Shown here: positions 52,342 to 62,578 of the stretch, in pieces
How positions within the stretch are numbered: the stretch's first letter is position 1
Layout: the number at the start of each line of letters is the position of its first letter
NCBI RefSeq assembly: GCF_000332195.1
Contig: NZ_KB235922.1
Location: 4,685,322 to 4,749,321, forward strand
Length of the DNA: 64,000 bases
Source of the DNA: Pleurocapsa sp. PCC 7319
Lineage (GTDB): Bacteria > Cyanobacteriota > Cyanobacteriia > Cyanobacteriales > Xenococcaceae
Reading direction: 5' to 3'
Notes under the pieces: generated by a model
Databases searched by the model: none
Told to the model about the DNA's origin: nothing
The model's input: the letters and a program-made list of their open reading frames with translations, nothing else
Translations under genes and position numbers: made by a program

Positions 52342-53817
52342 CTAATTATTGTTTACTGGTAGCTTAACTAAAATATGAGTACCCTGATTTACTTGACTTT
52401 CAATAGTTATTGAGCCTTGATAAAGTTCCACTGCCTTTTTGACAATAGATAATCCTAAACCAGTACCAGCAGTATTATCAACATTGCTCGCACGATAAAA
52501 AGATTCAAATATATGCTTTTGAGATTCTTCGGGAATACCAATACCGCGATCGCGAACTTCAATTACGATTTCTGCTGGTTCCTGGGAGTTCGACATCTTC
52601 AAATCTACAGTGTCTCCGGGACGAGAATATTTAAGAGCATTAGATAATAAATTACTGAGAATATGCCTTAACGTTGTTTTGTCTAGAAAAGCGGGATTTA
52701 TCTCAACTAAGTAACTAAAGTTAACTTTTTTATCTGCATAAATAGACTCTAACTCTTGAATTATTTGGGAACAAAAAACTTCTAAATCCAGTGGAGCTAA
52801 TTGCAGCTTTTGCTTACCAGATTCAGCTTTGCTCAAAATTAGAACATCTTCTAGCAAAGAATTCATATTTAATGCCGCATCTTGAATCGATTGCAAATAA
52901 AATTTACGATCTGAATCATTTAGATTTTCTTCACTACTAAGATTTTGTACACAAAGTAAAATACTACTTAAGGGATTCCGAAATTCATGGGAAGCCATGG
53001 AAATAAACCCCGATTTCAATTGTCTTAGTTCTTGTTCTCTAGCCAAAGAATTACGGATCTCAGCTTCTGCTTTTTTTCTGGCTGTAATATCTCTGCCGAT
53101 GTAAACACAATTAAAAAAATTCTTAATTTCTGTTGGAGCAATGAAGCAATCAAACTCGATTTGGATCTCTTTCTTCTGTTTGCTAATAAAGTTAACTTCA
53201 ATCTTGCTAACAGACTCTTGCGAAGATAATAAGTAATTATATATTTGTTGATGATTAAAAGTTTTGTCTTGAATAATATTATCTATTGATTGATTAAGTA
53301 GTTCAGATTTCTTTTGACCAAATAAATCTGTGGTTGATTTATTGACACGTTCTATTGTTCCCTGAGGAGTTGTAATCAACAACACATCCCTCATAGAAGC
53401 TATAATTTTATTAGTACAATACTCAAATCTTTGTAGCTTATTAAGGGCTATTTCAACCTCATTAAGCCTTTGTACAGATTTTTGTTTATTTAAGGTCAGA
53501 TTTGTAACATCTTCAAATAATACAACTAGATAATTTTCAATTGACTTTATATATAAATCAAAGTATATATCCTTGTCTTCTTCTTGGCTACGAGTAATAC
53601 TTTCTAAAACAAAGCTTTCTTGTTGTCCCAATAATATTTCTTCGCAGATAGATTCTAAACCAACTATTTCAGGTAATATAGTTCTAATATCTTTACCTAG
53701 GGCAATATTTTGATCACAGTTAACATATTTCTGACTGTTAGATGAAAATTGCACAATGCTAAGATTTTCATCGGTGATCAAATAATCTTTGTTGTCTATA
53801 ATCGGTATTAAATCCAC
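52342..53817 (-). CDS. PAS-domain histidine kinase
   Basis: The 491-residue soluble protein has an N-terminal PAS-like segment (residues about 5-110), a second PAS with PAC (about 135-250, IIASMRDVLLITTPQGTIERVN), a HisKA domain with the H-box FISMASHEFRNPLSS near residue 275, and a HATPase_c domain (N box ILSNLLSNALKYS, G boxes DRGIGIPEE and GTGLGLSI). No membrane helix, so the sensed signal is intracellular. No response regulator is adjacent. Transcribed on the minus strand after a 240-bp gap. Confidence 0.92.
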   Translation of the reverse strand: MDLIPIIDNKDYLITDENLSIVQFSSNSQKYVNCDQNIALGKDIRTILPEIVGLESICEEILLGQQESFVLESITRSQEEDKDIYFDLYIKSIENYLVVLFEDVTNLTLNKQKSVQRLNEVEIALNKLQRFEYCTNKIIASMRDVLLITTPQGTIERVNKSTTDLFGQKKSELLNQSIDNIIQDKTFNHQQIYNYLLSSQESVSKIEVNFISKQKKEIQIEFDCFIAPTEIKNFFNCVYIGRDITARKKAEAEIRNSLAREQELRQLKSGFISMASHEFRNPLSSILLCVQNLSSEENLNDSDRKFYLQSIQDAALNMNSLLEDVLILSKAESGKQKLQLAPLDLEVFCSQIIQELESIYADKKVNFSYLVEINPAFLDKTTLRHILSNLLSNALKYSRPGDTVDLKMSNSQEPAEIVIEVRDRGIGIPEESQKHIFESFYRASNVDNTAGTGLGLSIVKKAVELYQGSITIESQVNQGTHILVKLPVNNN

Positions 53818-54243
53818 GATTTAGTTTAATTGTTACTTACTTGATTGATACATTGTTTTAGATACTCCGAACAAATTAAACCAGGACATAAATACAATCA
53901 ATCGCTAAAAATTTTGCGGTAGATTGAATGTAAACTAAAGTACCGTTTCGAAAACCTCAAAAAATAAGGTGCTCATTAACTTTTTAACTTCGTCGAGAAG
54001 TTTCCTGCAACTTATCGGCGATTTTAATTGAATTTTGGCACTCAGTTTTAATTTAAGATAATTACTTAAATAATGAAAAACGATCGCAAACTGTTATATT
54101 TTCAGACAGCGATCGCTTATTCTAAAATGCGGATTCACCGCTTTGGTGCTTGTGTTACAAATTACATATTTTTCTTCCATCTGCCTGTTGTGAGATGAAT
54201 TACAATTATCAATTAATGTAACTAACCGAGCGAAATAGAGAGT
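53818..54243. other. Intergenic region between rpsU and the histidine kinase gene
   Basis: No gene is supported. One HIP1-type site sits in a TCAGACAGCGATCGCTT context near 54103-54119, and a small stem GCGG-TGAAT-CCGC near 54127-54145 on the minus strand followed by ATTTTAG is a weak candidate terminator for rpsU. The rest is AT-rich. Confidence 0.45.
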
Positions 54244-54420
54244 TTAACGGTAACGTTTCTTACGACGGGCAATTGCTTTGCGTTTACGCTTTTCAATCGG
54301 TGTTTCGTAGTGACGACGACGTTTTATATCGGCGAAGATACCTGCTTTAGACACTTGACGTTTAAATCGACGTAATGCAGATTCTATATTTTCGTTTTGT
54401 CCAACAACCACTTGGGTCAT
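54244..54420 (-). CDS. rpsU: 30S ribosomal protein S21
   Basis: A 58-residue basic protein reading [20 protein letters not shown] at the start and ending in a run of lysine and arginine ([12 protein letters not shown]). S21 binds the 30S platform and helps initiation. The ribosome binding site GGAGGATG on the minus strand is strong. The open frame is too short for typical ORF thresholds, but the sequence is unmistakable. Confidence 0.96.
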   Translation of the reverse strand: MTQVVVGQNENIESALRRFKRQVSKAGIFADIKRRRHYETPIEKRKRKAIARRKKRYR

Positions 54421-54969
54421 TAAAAATCATCCTCCAAATTAAATTACGATAATTGTTAGTTTTTTTGTTAATTTTTAATCGGCTTATTACCGATAGGCTT
54501 TTTATTATAGCCTTGTAGTAGGCACTATAGTCTTTCTGTTGTCAATATTATTGCTGAGTAATCTCACTCATTGCTTTAAACAGTATAGATTAATATTCAA
54601 ATAAGTTAAAAGCGATTTTGACGATTAATTAGAATTGTCTAGAAATAGGAACCTAGATAGCCCAAATAGAAATTCTCCATTACTTTTAGCAGTAAAAGCC
54701 GTTACAAAAATCGTACGTATTACACTCAAATAGTTTCAGCAAATTATTAACAGTTATATCCCCATAAACCTATTATCTGATAGCTAAAATTAGCTTTTGA
54801 TTAGAATATTACAAAGTCATGAGAATTATATCATCTTGCAAATTGTAATAAAACCTATAGACTTTTAACTATAGATTTTCAATGTTGACTATTAAGAATT
54901 AAATCCACAAACGATCTCATATGGGGTAGAAGTTTTCTCCCGATCTAAATTAAATGAGATTCGGATTTT
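54421..54969. other. Intergenic region between purH and rpsU
   Basis: This 549-bp AT-rich gap shows no gene. A small hairpin ATCGG-CTTATTA-CCGAT (54478-54494) lies in the probable rpsU 5' leader. No tRNA or repeat is recognised. Confidence 0.5.
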
Positions 54970-56514
54970 TTAGTGTAAGAAATGACGCGTACCACTAAGC
55001 ACCATCACAATACCTAATTCGTTCGCTGCATTAATAGAGTCTTGATCGCGAATTGAGCCTCCTGGTTGTATGATGGCGCTGATACCTGCTGTTGCTGCCG
55101 TACGCACAGAATCATCAAAAGGAAAGAAACCATCACTAGCCAAAACTCCGCCTTGTGCTTTCTCCCCTGCTTGCTCAAGAGCGATTTTGACTGAACCGAC
55201 CCGATTCATCTGTCCGGCGCCAATCCCTAAAGTAGTGCGATCGCGACTAACTAAAATAGCATTAGATTTAACGTGTTTAACTAGCTTTTGAGCAAACAGC
55301 ATTTCCGCAATTTGTTCTGGGCTGGGTTGCTTTTCTGTAACGATTTGCCAATTCTCAGGGTTTTCAACCTTGTCATCGCTAGCCTGAACTAAAAATCCTC
55401 CTGCGATCGCTTTGATAGTTTCTTTTTGACCTGTAGCTAAGTCAGGTAATAACAATATTCTTAATTTAGATTTGGCTTTCAATATCTCCTGTGCTTTTTC
55501 ATCACAACCAGGAGCAACGACGCATTCTAAAAATGTTTTAGTTAAAGCCTGTGCCGTGGCAGCATCAATAGGTTGATTCAGCGCTACAATGCCACCAAAA
55601 GCCGAGACATTATCAGCATTAAAGGCTTTTTCGTAGGCTTCTACCAAAGTACTTCCAATTGCTGCACCACAGGGGTTAGTGTGCTTCAATACTGCTGCTG
55701 CTGGTTCAGAGGGATCAAATTCCGTGATGATGCGTCGTGCTGCTTCCAAATCAACTAAATTGTTATAGCTGAGTTCTTTTCCCTGTAATTTCGTCGCTGC
55801 TGCCCAGCCTGATGCTACTGAACCAGTCTGATACCATGCTGCGGGTTGATGGGGGTTTTCACCGTAACGCAAAGACTGAACTTTATTCCCTGCAATACTG
55901 TAGGTATCTCCTAAATCCTCTGATTGATTAAGATTAGCAAAATAAGCAGAGATCGCGCGATCATAACTATTAGTATGGGCAAAAGCATTTCCAGCCATCT
56001 GTTGACGAAAAGCTAGAGACATTTCCCCATTAGACTGTTCATATTCTGCTAGATATTTGTCATACTGATCAGGACTACATAAAACAGTCAGGTACTTATA
56101 ATTTTTCGCTGCTGCACGAATTAAAGTCGGTCCTCCAATATCAATTTTTTCAATCGCTTCGGCTAAGGTGACATTAGGTTGGACAATAGTTTGCTCAAAG
56201 GGATAAAGATTAACCACCACTAAATTCAGAGGGCGAATATTATTAGCCTCTAAATCTGCTTGATCTTCTGGCAAATCTTGACGAGCTAAAATTCCTCCAT
56301 GAATGCGGGGATGCAAAGTTTTTACCCTACCGCCTAAAATTTCTGGTGAACCTGTATAGTCACTCACTTTAGTTACGGTGATGCCAGCATCTTGTAAAGT
56401 CTTGGCTGTACCACCGCTACTGATAATCTCAAACTGAAACTTTTCTACTAACGATTGGGCTAATTCCACAATGCCAGTTTTATCGGAAACGCTTAAAAGT
56501 GCTAGACGGCTCAT
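54970..56514 (-). CDS. purH: Bifunctional AICAR formyltransferase / IMP cyclohydrolase
   Basis: The 514-residue protein starts with the IMP cyclohydrolase half (SVSDKTGIVELAQSLVEKF, SSGGTAKTLQDAG, GRVKTLHPRIHGGILA, IDIGGPTLIRAAAKN) and ends with the AICAR transformylase half (KHTNPCGAAIG active-site motif with Lys-His, SDGFFPFDDSV, QPGGSIRDQDSINAANE). It carries out the last two steps of de novo IMP synthesis. Length is normal. It stands alone on the minus strand. Confidence 0.97.
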   Translation of the reverse strand: MSRLALLSVSDKTGIVELAQSLVEKFQFEIISSGGTAKTLQDAGITVTKVSDYTGSPEILGGRVKTLHPRIHGGILARQDLPEDQADLEANNIRPLNLVVVNLYPFEQTIVQPNVTLAEAIEKIDIGGPTLIRAAAKNYKYLTVLCSPDQYDKYLAEYEQSNGEMSLAFRQQMAGNAFAHTNSYDRAISAYFANLNQSEDLGDTYSIAGNKVQSLRYGENPHQPAAWYQTGSVASGWAAATKLQGKELSYNNLVDLEAARRIITEFDPSEPAAAVLKHTNPCGAAIGSTLVEAYEKAFNADNVSAFGGIVALNQPIDAATAQALTKTFLECVVAPGCDEKAQEILKAKSKLRILLLPDLATGQKETIKAIAGGFLVQASDDKVENPENWQIVTEKQPSPEQIAEMLFAQKLVKHVKSNAILVSRDRTTLGIGAGQMNRVGSVKIALEQAGEKAQGGVLASDGFFPFDDSVRTAATAGISAIIQPGGSIRDQDSINAANELGIVMVLSGTRHFLH

Positions 56515-56681
56515 ATAATTGCTTTTACTTTAAAAATTAGGCAATATTTACCATATGATATTTTCGATATTTTAAAAAATTCTTTTTACAGAGACTATTA
56601 AATTGACATTGATGTACAAGATTTTTTCCATTTTCTACAAGTAAAACAGATATCTTGACTAAACTTTAGTTACGAAGGGGC

Positions 56682-56733
56682 TTGGGGAAGCCGTCACTTC
56701 CCCAACAGGGGGTCAGGGGGAAAGTTCCCCCTG
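56682..56733. repeat. Twin GC-rich hairpins
   Basis: TTGGGGAAG-CCGTCA-CTTCCCCAA (56682-56705) and CAGGGGGAA-AG-TTCCCCCTG (56714-56733) are perfect 9-bp stems separated by 8 bases. They stand out in AT-rich flanks and lie about 90 bp upstream of the broken HicB-like gene. Confidence 0.85.
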
Positions 56734-56821
56734 AGAATAGATATGGTTTTTAAGGATATATTCCCAACAAAATAGTTCAGAATTAAGCATTATTAATCCA
56801 CATCAAGCGTATTAATTGAAT

Positions 56822-57033
56822 ATGAAACTTAAAATTATTATCCATAGGGCAGAGGAAGGGGGATTTTGGGCAAAAAGGCGCATAGTTCGCCGCATCTAGT
56901 ACCTGCAATTTCTGATTGTGCTACCCAAGAAGATACCTTTGAAGAGTTGCTATAGAATATATACCAAACATTTGAGGGATGTTTGTCTGTTGACGAAGCT
57001 CATACAATTTTAAATTCAATGAATAAATTATGA
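56822..57033 (+). pseudogene. HicB-like antitoxin gene disrupted by a mini-repeat
   Basis: The first codons read MKLKIIIHRAEEGGFWA, then a 26-bp foreign segment (56873-56898) brings in a stop. After it the original frame resumes as VPAISDCATQEDTFEELL, a second stop (TAG at 56952-56954, probably from CAG), then NIYQTFEGCLSVDEAHTILN. Together the halves resemble a HicB-family antitoxin (EEGGFWAEVPA...T-EE---N). The stop TGA overlaps the ATG of the DUF2281 gene. Two lesions make it non-functional. Confidence 0.75.
56873..56898 (+). repeat. Dispersed mini-repeat, copy B (inside the HicB-like gene)
   Basis: AAAAGGCGCATAGTTCGCCG then CATCTA. It differs from copy A (2498-2523) at four of 26 positions. 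It interrupts the HicB-like gene where one expects about GCA-GAA-GTA-CCT; here GCA and GTACCT flank the repeat. Confidence 0.75.
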
Positions 57034-57233
57034 CTCCCAAAGATCGATTGATACAAGAATTAGATAATATATCCGAACCCCTAATAGTCGAAGTACTAGA
57101 TTTTTTGCATTTTCTACAAGCAAAACAGAAACAAGACGAACAAGATATCCGCGATGCTCGTGCTGCTTTATCCACAGTAGATCTAGAAGGAACGATAACT
57201 TGGGACGAACTCAAAGCAGAAGTTGAACTGTGA
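57030..57233 (+). CDS. DUF2281-like antitoxin
   Basis: A 67-residue protein, MTPKDRLIQELDNISEPLIV... then EVLDFLHFLQAK, an acidic middle and WDELKAEVEL at the end. This is the typical DUF2281-type small protein found upstream of RelE/ParE toxins in cyanobacteria; it is expected to bind and neutralise the toxin and repress the operon. It overlaps the toxin gene (GTGA at 57230-57233) and its ATG overlaps the stop of the broken HicB-like gene (ATGA at 57030-57033). Confidence 0.85.
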   Translation: MTPKDRLIQELDNISEPLIVEVLDFLHFLQAKQKQDEQDIRDARAALSTVDLEGTITWDELKAEVEL

Positions 57234-57487
57234 ACTATCGTATTGAATTTGTCAAACAAGCTGCTAAACAGTTTAAGAAATTATCTAGTTCAGATCGACA
57301 AAGACTTAAACTCAAAATTGACGCTTTAACTCAAGATCCTCGTCCTAATGGAGTGGTTAAGCTTTCTGGACCAGAAGATTTATATCGTATCAGAGTAGGC
57401 GATTATCGCGTTATTTATAATATTCAGGATAATCGCTTACTTGTCTTAATATTGAAAATAGGTCATCGAAGGGATATTTATCGCTAA
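57230..57487 (+). CDS. RelE/ParE-family toxin
   Basis: The start is the GTG at 57230, overlapping the antitoxin stop by four bases. The 85-residue protein starts MNYRIEFVKQAAKQFKKL and has YRIRVGDYRVIYNIQD and VLILKIGHRRDIYR, the RelE/ParE pattern including the C-terminal basic and aromatic residues of ribosome-dependent mRNA interferases. The whole fold seems intact. With the upstream small protein it forms a type II toxin-antitoxin module. Confidence 0.9.
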   Translation: MNYRIEFVKQAAKQFKKLSSSDRQRLKLKIDALTQDPRPNGVVKLSGPEDLYRIRVGDYRVIYNIQDNRLLVLILKIGHRRDIYR

Positions 57488-57559
57488 CCAACATATAAGT
57501 AGGATTATACTCTTATTTCCTTAAAAGAAAGGTTTCATCCCCTCTTTCAAAAAGTAAAT

Positions 57560-59995
57560 TTAGCTACGTAAAGTTACATCAAACTTTTTAACTAAAGTAT
57601 CGCGAACTTTTTGATGAACAGGATCGACATCTTTATCCGTTAAAGTGCGATCGCTTGCTTGATAGAGTAGGTTGAAGGCTAAACTACGTTGTCCTTCGGG
57701 GACATTTTTTCCTTTATATTCGTCAAATAGTTCTACCCTTTGCAGTAATTTGCCCCCAGCTTTGCTCATTACCTTTTCAATTGCATTGACAGATAAATCC
57801 AGTGGTGCAAAGAAAGCTAAATCCCTAGCTGAACCAGGATAGGTAGAATAGGTTTTAAATTTGGGCGTGGTAATGGTATCCCGATCTAAAGCTGTCAGAA
57901 GAAGACTAAAATCTAATTCAAAGAGATAAACTTCGTTAGCCAAATCTAGCTTTTGTGCCAGTTGAGGGTGAATTTGTCCGAAAACACCTAAGGGTCTGCC
58001 ATGTAGCCACAGAGAGGCAGTCCGTCCTGGATGGAGTCTTGTTTCTTCACTATCCTGGCGATATTCAACGCTGATACCCAGATTATTAAAGGCATTTTCT
58101 AATACCCCTTTAGCATGATACCAAGTCATCGGTGTACCTTTACCACCATTAACCCACATCCCTTCAGATGTAATATTGCCGCCCATAATTCCCGCGACGG
58201 AGTCTCGTTCTTTAAATGCATCTTCCTCTTGCCAAAATACCCGTTCAATTTCAAACGCATTCAGTGCGCCGTTACCCTGAGATTGGTTATGGGCAAAAGC
58301 ATCGAGTAAACCAGAGAATAAATCGGTACGTAAAGCAGAATATTCGGCAAACAGGGGATTATCTAGACTTACCTCTTTCCCTGTGGGTTTAACTAAGGAA
58401 TACTGCACTACTTCAGTTAAGCCCACGCCCCGTAAAGCTGTGCGGAGTTTGTTTTTAATCGTATATTCCGCAGAAAGATAACCAGGTTCGGTTTTGTCGG
58501 GGAGGGTATCGCAAAAGCGATCGTAACCATAAAGACGGGCAACTTCTTCAATCAAATCGATTTCCCGTTCTAAATCACGATAGCGGTAGGGAGGTACTTT
58601 AACTAACCAAGTATTCTCTTTAGCGGCTACTGACTCTAAATTACAGCCTAAGGCTCCTAAAATTGACTCTACTTCTTCAGCTTCAATGTAACCAATACCG
58701 TCTTTTTTATTGACTGCACCCAAGATCTGATGAATTCTACTTAGGCGCAATTCAATAGCATCAAGACTAGCAGTATCAACCCGATGATCTGATACAGCCT
58801 GAGCAACTGGAGTACCACCAGCCAAATCTTGCAATAAAGCGATCGCCCTTGTACAAGCGGATTCTAATTCTACTTGATTGACACCTCGCTCGTAACGGGT
58901 AGATGCTTCACTACGCATACTTTGAGCGCGAGAGGAACGACGAATTGCTACCGGGTCGAATAGTGCTGCTTCTAAAACAATATTTGTCGTCTCATCAGAA
59001 ACTTCCGTCTCTTCTCCACCCATGACTCCCCCTAATGCCACAGGTTGATCATTGGCAGTAATTAATAAATTCTGCGTAGTTAAATTTCGTTCCTGTTCAT
59101 CGAGAGTCTTTAACTTTTCCTTTTCTTGGGCAAAGCGCACTCCGATAGTTAAATCATTACTGCCCGCAACTTGCTGTAGTTTCTCGCGATCAAAAGCATG
59201 AAGCGGTTGACCCCATTCCAGCAAAATATAGTTGGTGATATCTACCACATTATTAATTGGGCGTGTTCCTGCTGCTTCTAACCGCCATTTCAACCAGTCT
59301 GGAGAAGGTGCGACTTTTACGCCCTTAATTACCGTACCAATATAAGCCAAACAAGCTGCTGGATCTTGAATATCAATGGTCAAAGAACTATCTGTAGCAA
59401 TATCTTGTTCTTTAACTTCAGGTAGTTTAATCTCTGCCCCAGTCAAGGCGGCAACTTCTCTCGCAACTCCCACCATACTAAGAGCATCAGCGCGGTTAGC
59501 GGTAGTAGCCAAATCTAAAATCACATCATTTAAACCCAACAAAGGTCGCACGTCCTCCCCTGGTTGGAGATTATCTATCTCAAATATATAAATACCGTCA
59601 GACTCTTTCTCTAAACCCAACTCAGTTAAAGAGCAAATCATTCCTGCTGAAGGTTCACCCCGTAGCTTAGTTGGTTTAAGTTTTAAATTAATTGCTGGTA
59701 AAAAAGTTCCAACTGTAGCTACAGGAACAAAAATATCTGCTCTCACATTAGGTGCACCACAGACAATACTTAATGGTTCATCTGCACCCACATCCACTTT
59801 ACAGACACTTAGCTTATCAGCATTGGGATGTTTGTCACGCTGAATGACTTTACCCACCACTACTCCATCAGCATTGTTGCGGAGGTCGATCATTTCTTCT
59901 AATTCAAACCCTGCTATAGTCAGAATTCTTCCCAAATCTTCAGGAGATAACTTGATATCGACTAATTCTTTTAACCAGTTTAGAGAGACGCGCAT
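57560..59995 (-). CDS. pheT: Phenylalanyl-tRNA synthetase beta subunit
   Basis: The 811-residue protein contains the EMAPII-like tRNA-binding domain ([20 protein letters not shown]), B3/B4 region, the B5 domain and the catalytic-like core, and ends with the ferredoxin-like anticodon-binding domain ([18 protein letters not shown]...). The beta subunit forms an alpha2-beta2 synthetase with PheS. pheS is not in the window, which is usual for cyanobacteria. Start chosen at ATG 59995. Confidence 0.97.
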   Translation of the reverse strand: MRVSLNWLKELVDIKLSPEDLGRILTIAGFELEEMIDLRNNADGVVVGKVIQRDKHPNADKLSVCKVDVGADEPLSIVCGAPNVRADIFVPVATVGTFLPAINLKLKPTKLRGEPSAGMICSLTELGLEKESDGIYIFEIDNLQPGEDVRPLLGLNDVILDLATTANRADALSMVGVAREVAALTGAEIKLPEVKEQDIATDSSLTIDIQDPAACLAYIGTVIKGVKVAPSPDWLKWRLEAAGTRPINNVVDITNYILLEWGQPLHAFDREKLQQVAGSNDLTIGVRFAQEKEKLKTLDEQERNLTTQNLLITANDQPVALGGVMGGEETEVSDETTNIVLEAALFDPVAIRRSSRAQSMRSEASTRYERGVNQVELESACTRAIALLQDLAGGTPVAQAVSDHRVDTASLDAIELRLSRIHQILGAVNKKDGIGYIEAEEVESILGALGCNLESVAAKENTWLVKVPPYRYRDLEREIDLIEEVARLYGYDRFCDTLPDKTEPGYLSAEYTIKNKLRTALRGVGLTEVVQYSLVKPTGKEVSLDNPLFAEYSALRTDLFSGLLDAFAHNQSQGNGALNAFEIERVFWQEEDAFKERDSVAGIMGGNITSEGMWVNGGKGTPMTWYHAKGVLENAFNNLGISVEYRQDSEETRLHPGRTASLWLHGRPLGVFGQIHPQLAQKLDLANEVYLFELDFSLLLTALDRDTITTPKFKTYSTYPGSARDLAFFAPLDLSVNAIEKVMSKAGGKLLQRVELFDEYKGKNVPEGQRSLAFNLLYQASDRTLTDKDVDPVHQKVRDTLVKKFDVTLRS

Positions 59996-60238
59996 CGAGT
60001 CTTAATTTATTATTTATTAATAATTTTCCGCCCAAATATTTTATCGTTAAATCATCAACCATTACCGATCATCTTAAAACTCAACCCTACATTGCTCATC
60101 AGTTTTCAGTAACCTTGATTTCTTATAAGATGCTAAAACCAACCCTACCTCGTGTACTTTTCTTTGCTGTAAAATGGCTAGATAATGTTATTCTTTGACA
60201 CGTTTAACATTTTTATCAGCACAGGCGATCTTGCAAAT

Positions 60239-60889
60239 ATGACTTTACAATTGCGTGTTTATGTTCCAGAGCATCCCCTAATCAAACATTGGCTTGCAGT
60301 TGCTCGTGATACTAATACACCTTCTGTGCTATTTAAAAGTGCGATGACTGAGTTGGGACGGTGGCTAACTTACGAGGCTACCAGGAACTGGCTACCAACT
60401 ATGGATACAGTAGTACAAACTCCTTTATCCGAATGTTCTGCGACTTTTGTCAACCCTGAAATGCCTGTTGGTGTTGTACCTATCTTGCGAGCAGGGTTGG
60501 TTCTATTGGATGGGGTACAGAACATTTTGCCCGTAGCATCAATTTATCATTTGGGTTTGTCTCGTAATGAGACAACTCTCGAAGCAAGCTGTTATCTAAA
60601 TAAATTACCCGATCGCTTTAATCCTCAAACTAGAATTGTAATTCTGGAACCGATGCTGGCTACTGGTGGTTCAATTATGATGGCAATGAAAGAAATAATT
60701 AGTCGGGGAGTCCAGCCAAATCTCATCCGAATTGTATCTGTGGTAGCGGCCCCTCCCGCTTTAAGACAATTGAGCGAAAATTATGCCGAACTGGAAATTT
60801 ATACAGCTATCATTGATGAAGGACTTAACAGTAAAGGATATATTGTTCCAGGCTTAGGTGATGCAGGCGATCGCGCTTTTGGGACTTAA
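60239..60889 (+). CDS. upp: Uracil phosphoribosyltransferase
   Basis: Starting at ATG 60239 (MTLQLRVYVPEHPLIKHWLA) the protein has 216 residues, normal for Upp; an upstream frame from 60185 adds 18 residues unlike the family. Motifs: VVPILRAGLVLLDGV, the PRPP loop VVILEPMLATGGSIM and the C-terminal uracil-binding stretch GYIVPGLGDAGDRAFGT. The enzyme makes UMP from uracil and PRPP. Confidence 0.92.
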   Translation: MTLQLRVYVPEHPLIKHWLAVARDTNTPSVLFKSAMTELGRWLTYEATRNWLPTMDTVVQTPLSECSATFVNPEMPVGVVPILRAGLVLLDGVQNILPVASIYHLGLSRNETTLEASCYLNKLPDRFNPQTRIVILEPMLATGGSIMMAMKEIISRGVQPNLIRIVSVVAAPPALRQLSENYAELEIYTAIIDEGLNSKGYIVPGLGDAGDRAFGT

Positions 60890-60922
60890 GTCATGTAAAT
60901 CAGTTCAGCAGTAAAAGGGAAT

Positions 60923-61222
60923 GTGAGCAGTATGAGTCAACAAAATGGTTTTGGTAGTGGATTTATATTGGGTTCGATTATTGGAGGAGTTGTCGGCGGT
61001 TTATTGGGTACTGTATTAGCAACTCGAAATGACAAGAAAATTTCAGATAAAGACAAATCTGTATTACAAAGCGGTACGGAAATCCCCTTTAGCAGCGAGG
61101 AAAGTATTGAACTAGCTCGCCATGGTTTGGAAGACAAAATTGCTCAGTTAAATTTAGCAATTGATGACGTTCGACAACAGCTAGGCTCAGTGAATGCCAA
61201 GTCTGTAGAGCAAGAACAGTAA
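60923..61222 (+). CDS. YtxH-like / glycine-zipper membrane protein
   Basis: The start is GTG 60923 or ATG 60932, with AAAAGGGAATG as the upstream purine-rich stretch. The protein of 96-99 residues has a glycine-zipper membrane segment (GSGFILGSIIGGVVGGLLGTVLA, residues about 11-33) and a charged helical C terminus. Such YtxH-type small proteins are common; the function is unknown. Confidence 0.8.
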   Translation: MSSMSQQNGFGSGFILGSIIGGVVGGLLGTVLATRNDKKISDKDKSVLQSGTEIPFSSEESIELARHGLEDKIAQLNLAIDDVRQQLGSVNAKSVEQEQ

Positions 61223-61286
61223 GAATTCAAAATATTTTTCTAATGTCATCAACATAGAATTAACTCATGAGTACAACAAGATAAAT

Positions 61287-61523
61287 ATGACTCTTGAACC
61301 TAATGCTGAATCTACAAATATATGGGATTATAAACCCTGGTGGTGCCAACCGTGGTCAATTGTCCTTGCCGGAACTACCATCATTGCTAGTAGTTGGCTA
61401 ATTTTACATATTGTGTGGATTACACTGGGAATTTCGGTGCTTATAACCGTTTGGTGGATATATTTTCTTGTTATTTATCCCCAATTGTTCGCCAAATACG
61501 TGGCATCCAAGCCAAATAAGTGA
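61287..61523 (+). CDS. Small cyanobacterial membrane protein (DUF6737-like)
   Basis: A 78-residue protein with an N-terminal WDYKPWWCQPWSI aromatic patch and two membrane helices (about residues 24-45 and 46-66), the pattern I associate with DUF6737. Function unknown. It is the third of three small same-strand genes after upp and may share their transcript. Confidence 0.7.
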   Translation: MTLEPNAESTNIWDYKPWWCQPWSIVLAGTTIIASSWLILHIVWITLGISVLITVWWIYFLVIYPQLFAKYVASKPNK

Positions 61524-61584
61524 CCTGGTAAAAATGGCTAACAAATAAATTTTAAATTTTGGTCAATATAAAAATCTAGACAAC

Positions 61585-62340
61585 TTAAATTTGATCGCGA
61601 AACAGATTATCCAAAAGTGGTCTCTGAGAAAGTTCTAACTTAATTGGTATTTTAACTGGTGGACGTTTGGCTCTAAATAACTTTTCTCCCTCTAGAATGT
61701 CTAGGCTTTCAAACAAAGCATTTTTTACCATTGGTGCTTGAGGCTGGGATAACATCAAGTGATAGTATTCAATTGATTGCTGGTAATACTCTGAAGATAG
61801 ACGATGGGTTACTAGTAGACGAGTCAGCTGTCTAATGGCAATCAGACGTTTAAGAGCATCGCTGTGACTAAGATCTGCTAACAGTTGGTCTAACTTCGAC
61901 TCAAGTGAGTTATCGTTTCTCTGGGATAAAGACCACCACAGAAGGGCAAGAGTAGTCATGCTGGTGAAAACCTGTAAAATTGCTCCTGTAGCTAACCATT
62001 GGTTATCTGTATCTGTCCAGACAGAAGCGGCTAAATAAGTACAAAAAGCTCCTGTTGCTCCAGTACTAACAGCTAGAATCATTTGGCTATTGGAGCCAGA
62101 GAGAAAACTTTGCCACTGCTGATAGTAACGTTGCCAATGAGAATTCTGTAGTAAGTAATTTAAAGACATTAATCCAATACCAACAGATGTGGCTAGGAGT
62201 AATTTCCAGTTAAACCACCACATTAGAGCAAAAACAAAGCAGTAAACTGCCCATCTTCTATATTTGCGTAGCTTCTTGTCTTTAATCAAAAGGTTAAGCG
62301 TACTAAATATTTGCTGCCAGCTAGGTCGTGCTTTAGACAC
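61585..62340 (-). CDS. Conserved cyanobacterial membrane protein with helical-repeat tail
   Basis: The 251-residue protein has four hydrophobic segments (about residues 28-45, 47-64, 85-106, 118-138) and then a soluble helical region (LDQLLADLSHSDALKRLIAIRQLTRL ... KNALFESLDILE) that looks like a short armadillo/HEAT-type repeat. I recall similar cyanobacterial proteins annotated as armadillo-type fold proteins. No enzymatic motif. It converges with the DUF6737-like gene. Confidence 0.75.
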   Translation of the reverse strand: MSKARPSWQQIFSTLNLLIKDKKLRKYRRWAVYCFVFALMWWFNWKLLLATSVGIGLMSLNYLLQNSHWQRYYQQWQSFLSGSNSQMILAVSTGATGAFCTYLAASVWTDTDNQWLATGAILQVFTSMTTLALLWWSLSQRNDNSLESKLDQLLADLSHSDALKRLIAIRQLTRLLVTHRLSSEYYQQSIEYYHLMLSQPQAPMVKNALFESLDILEGEKLFRAKRPPVKIPIKLELSQRPLLDNLFRDQI

Positions 62341-62578
62341 CGAGATTTACCAATCCTATATTCGATACAATATACTATCAATCTTCGACAATTGGTTTTT
62401 TAGGGATAATTGTGAAGGATAACAGACAAATAATCTGATTTTAAATTCTTTCAGCAATTTTTTCCCAGTCTTAAAAACTTTGTGAGTCTTAATTTATTCT
62501 AGATCTTATCTCGCTTTTATTTGCTAGACTTAGAAATCACAATTCAGTTCTTTAGTACTATCTAGTATCAAAAAACTC

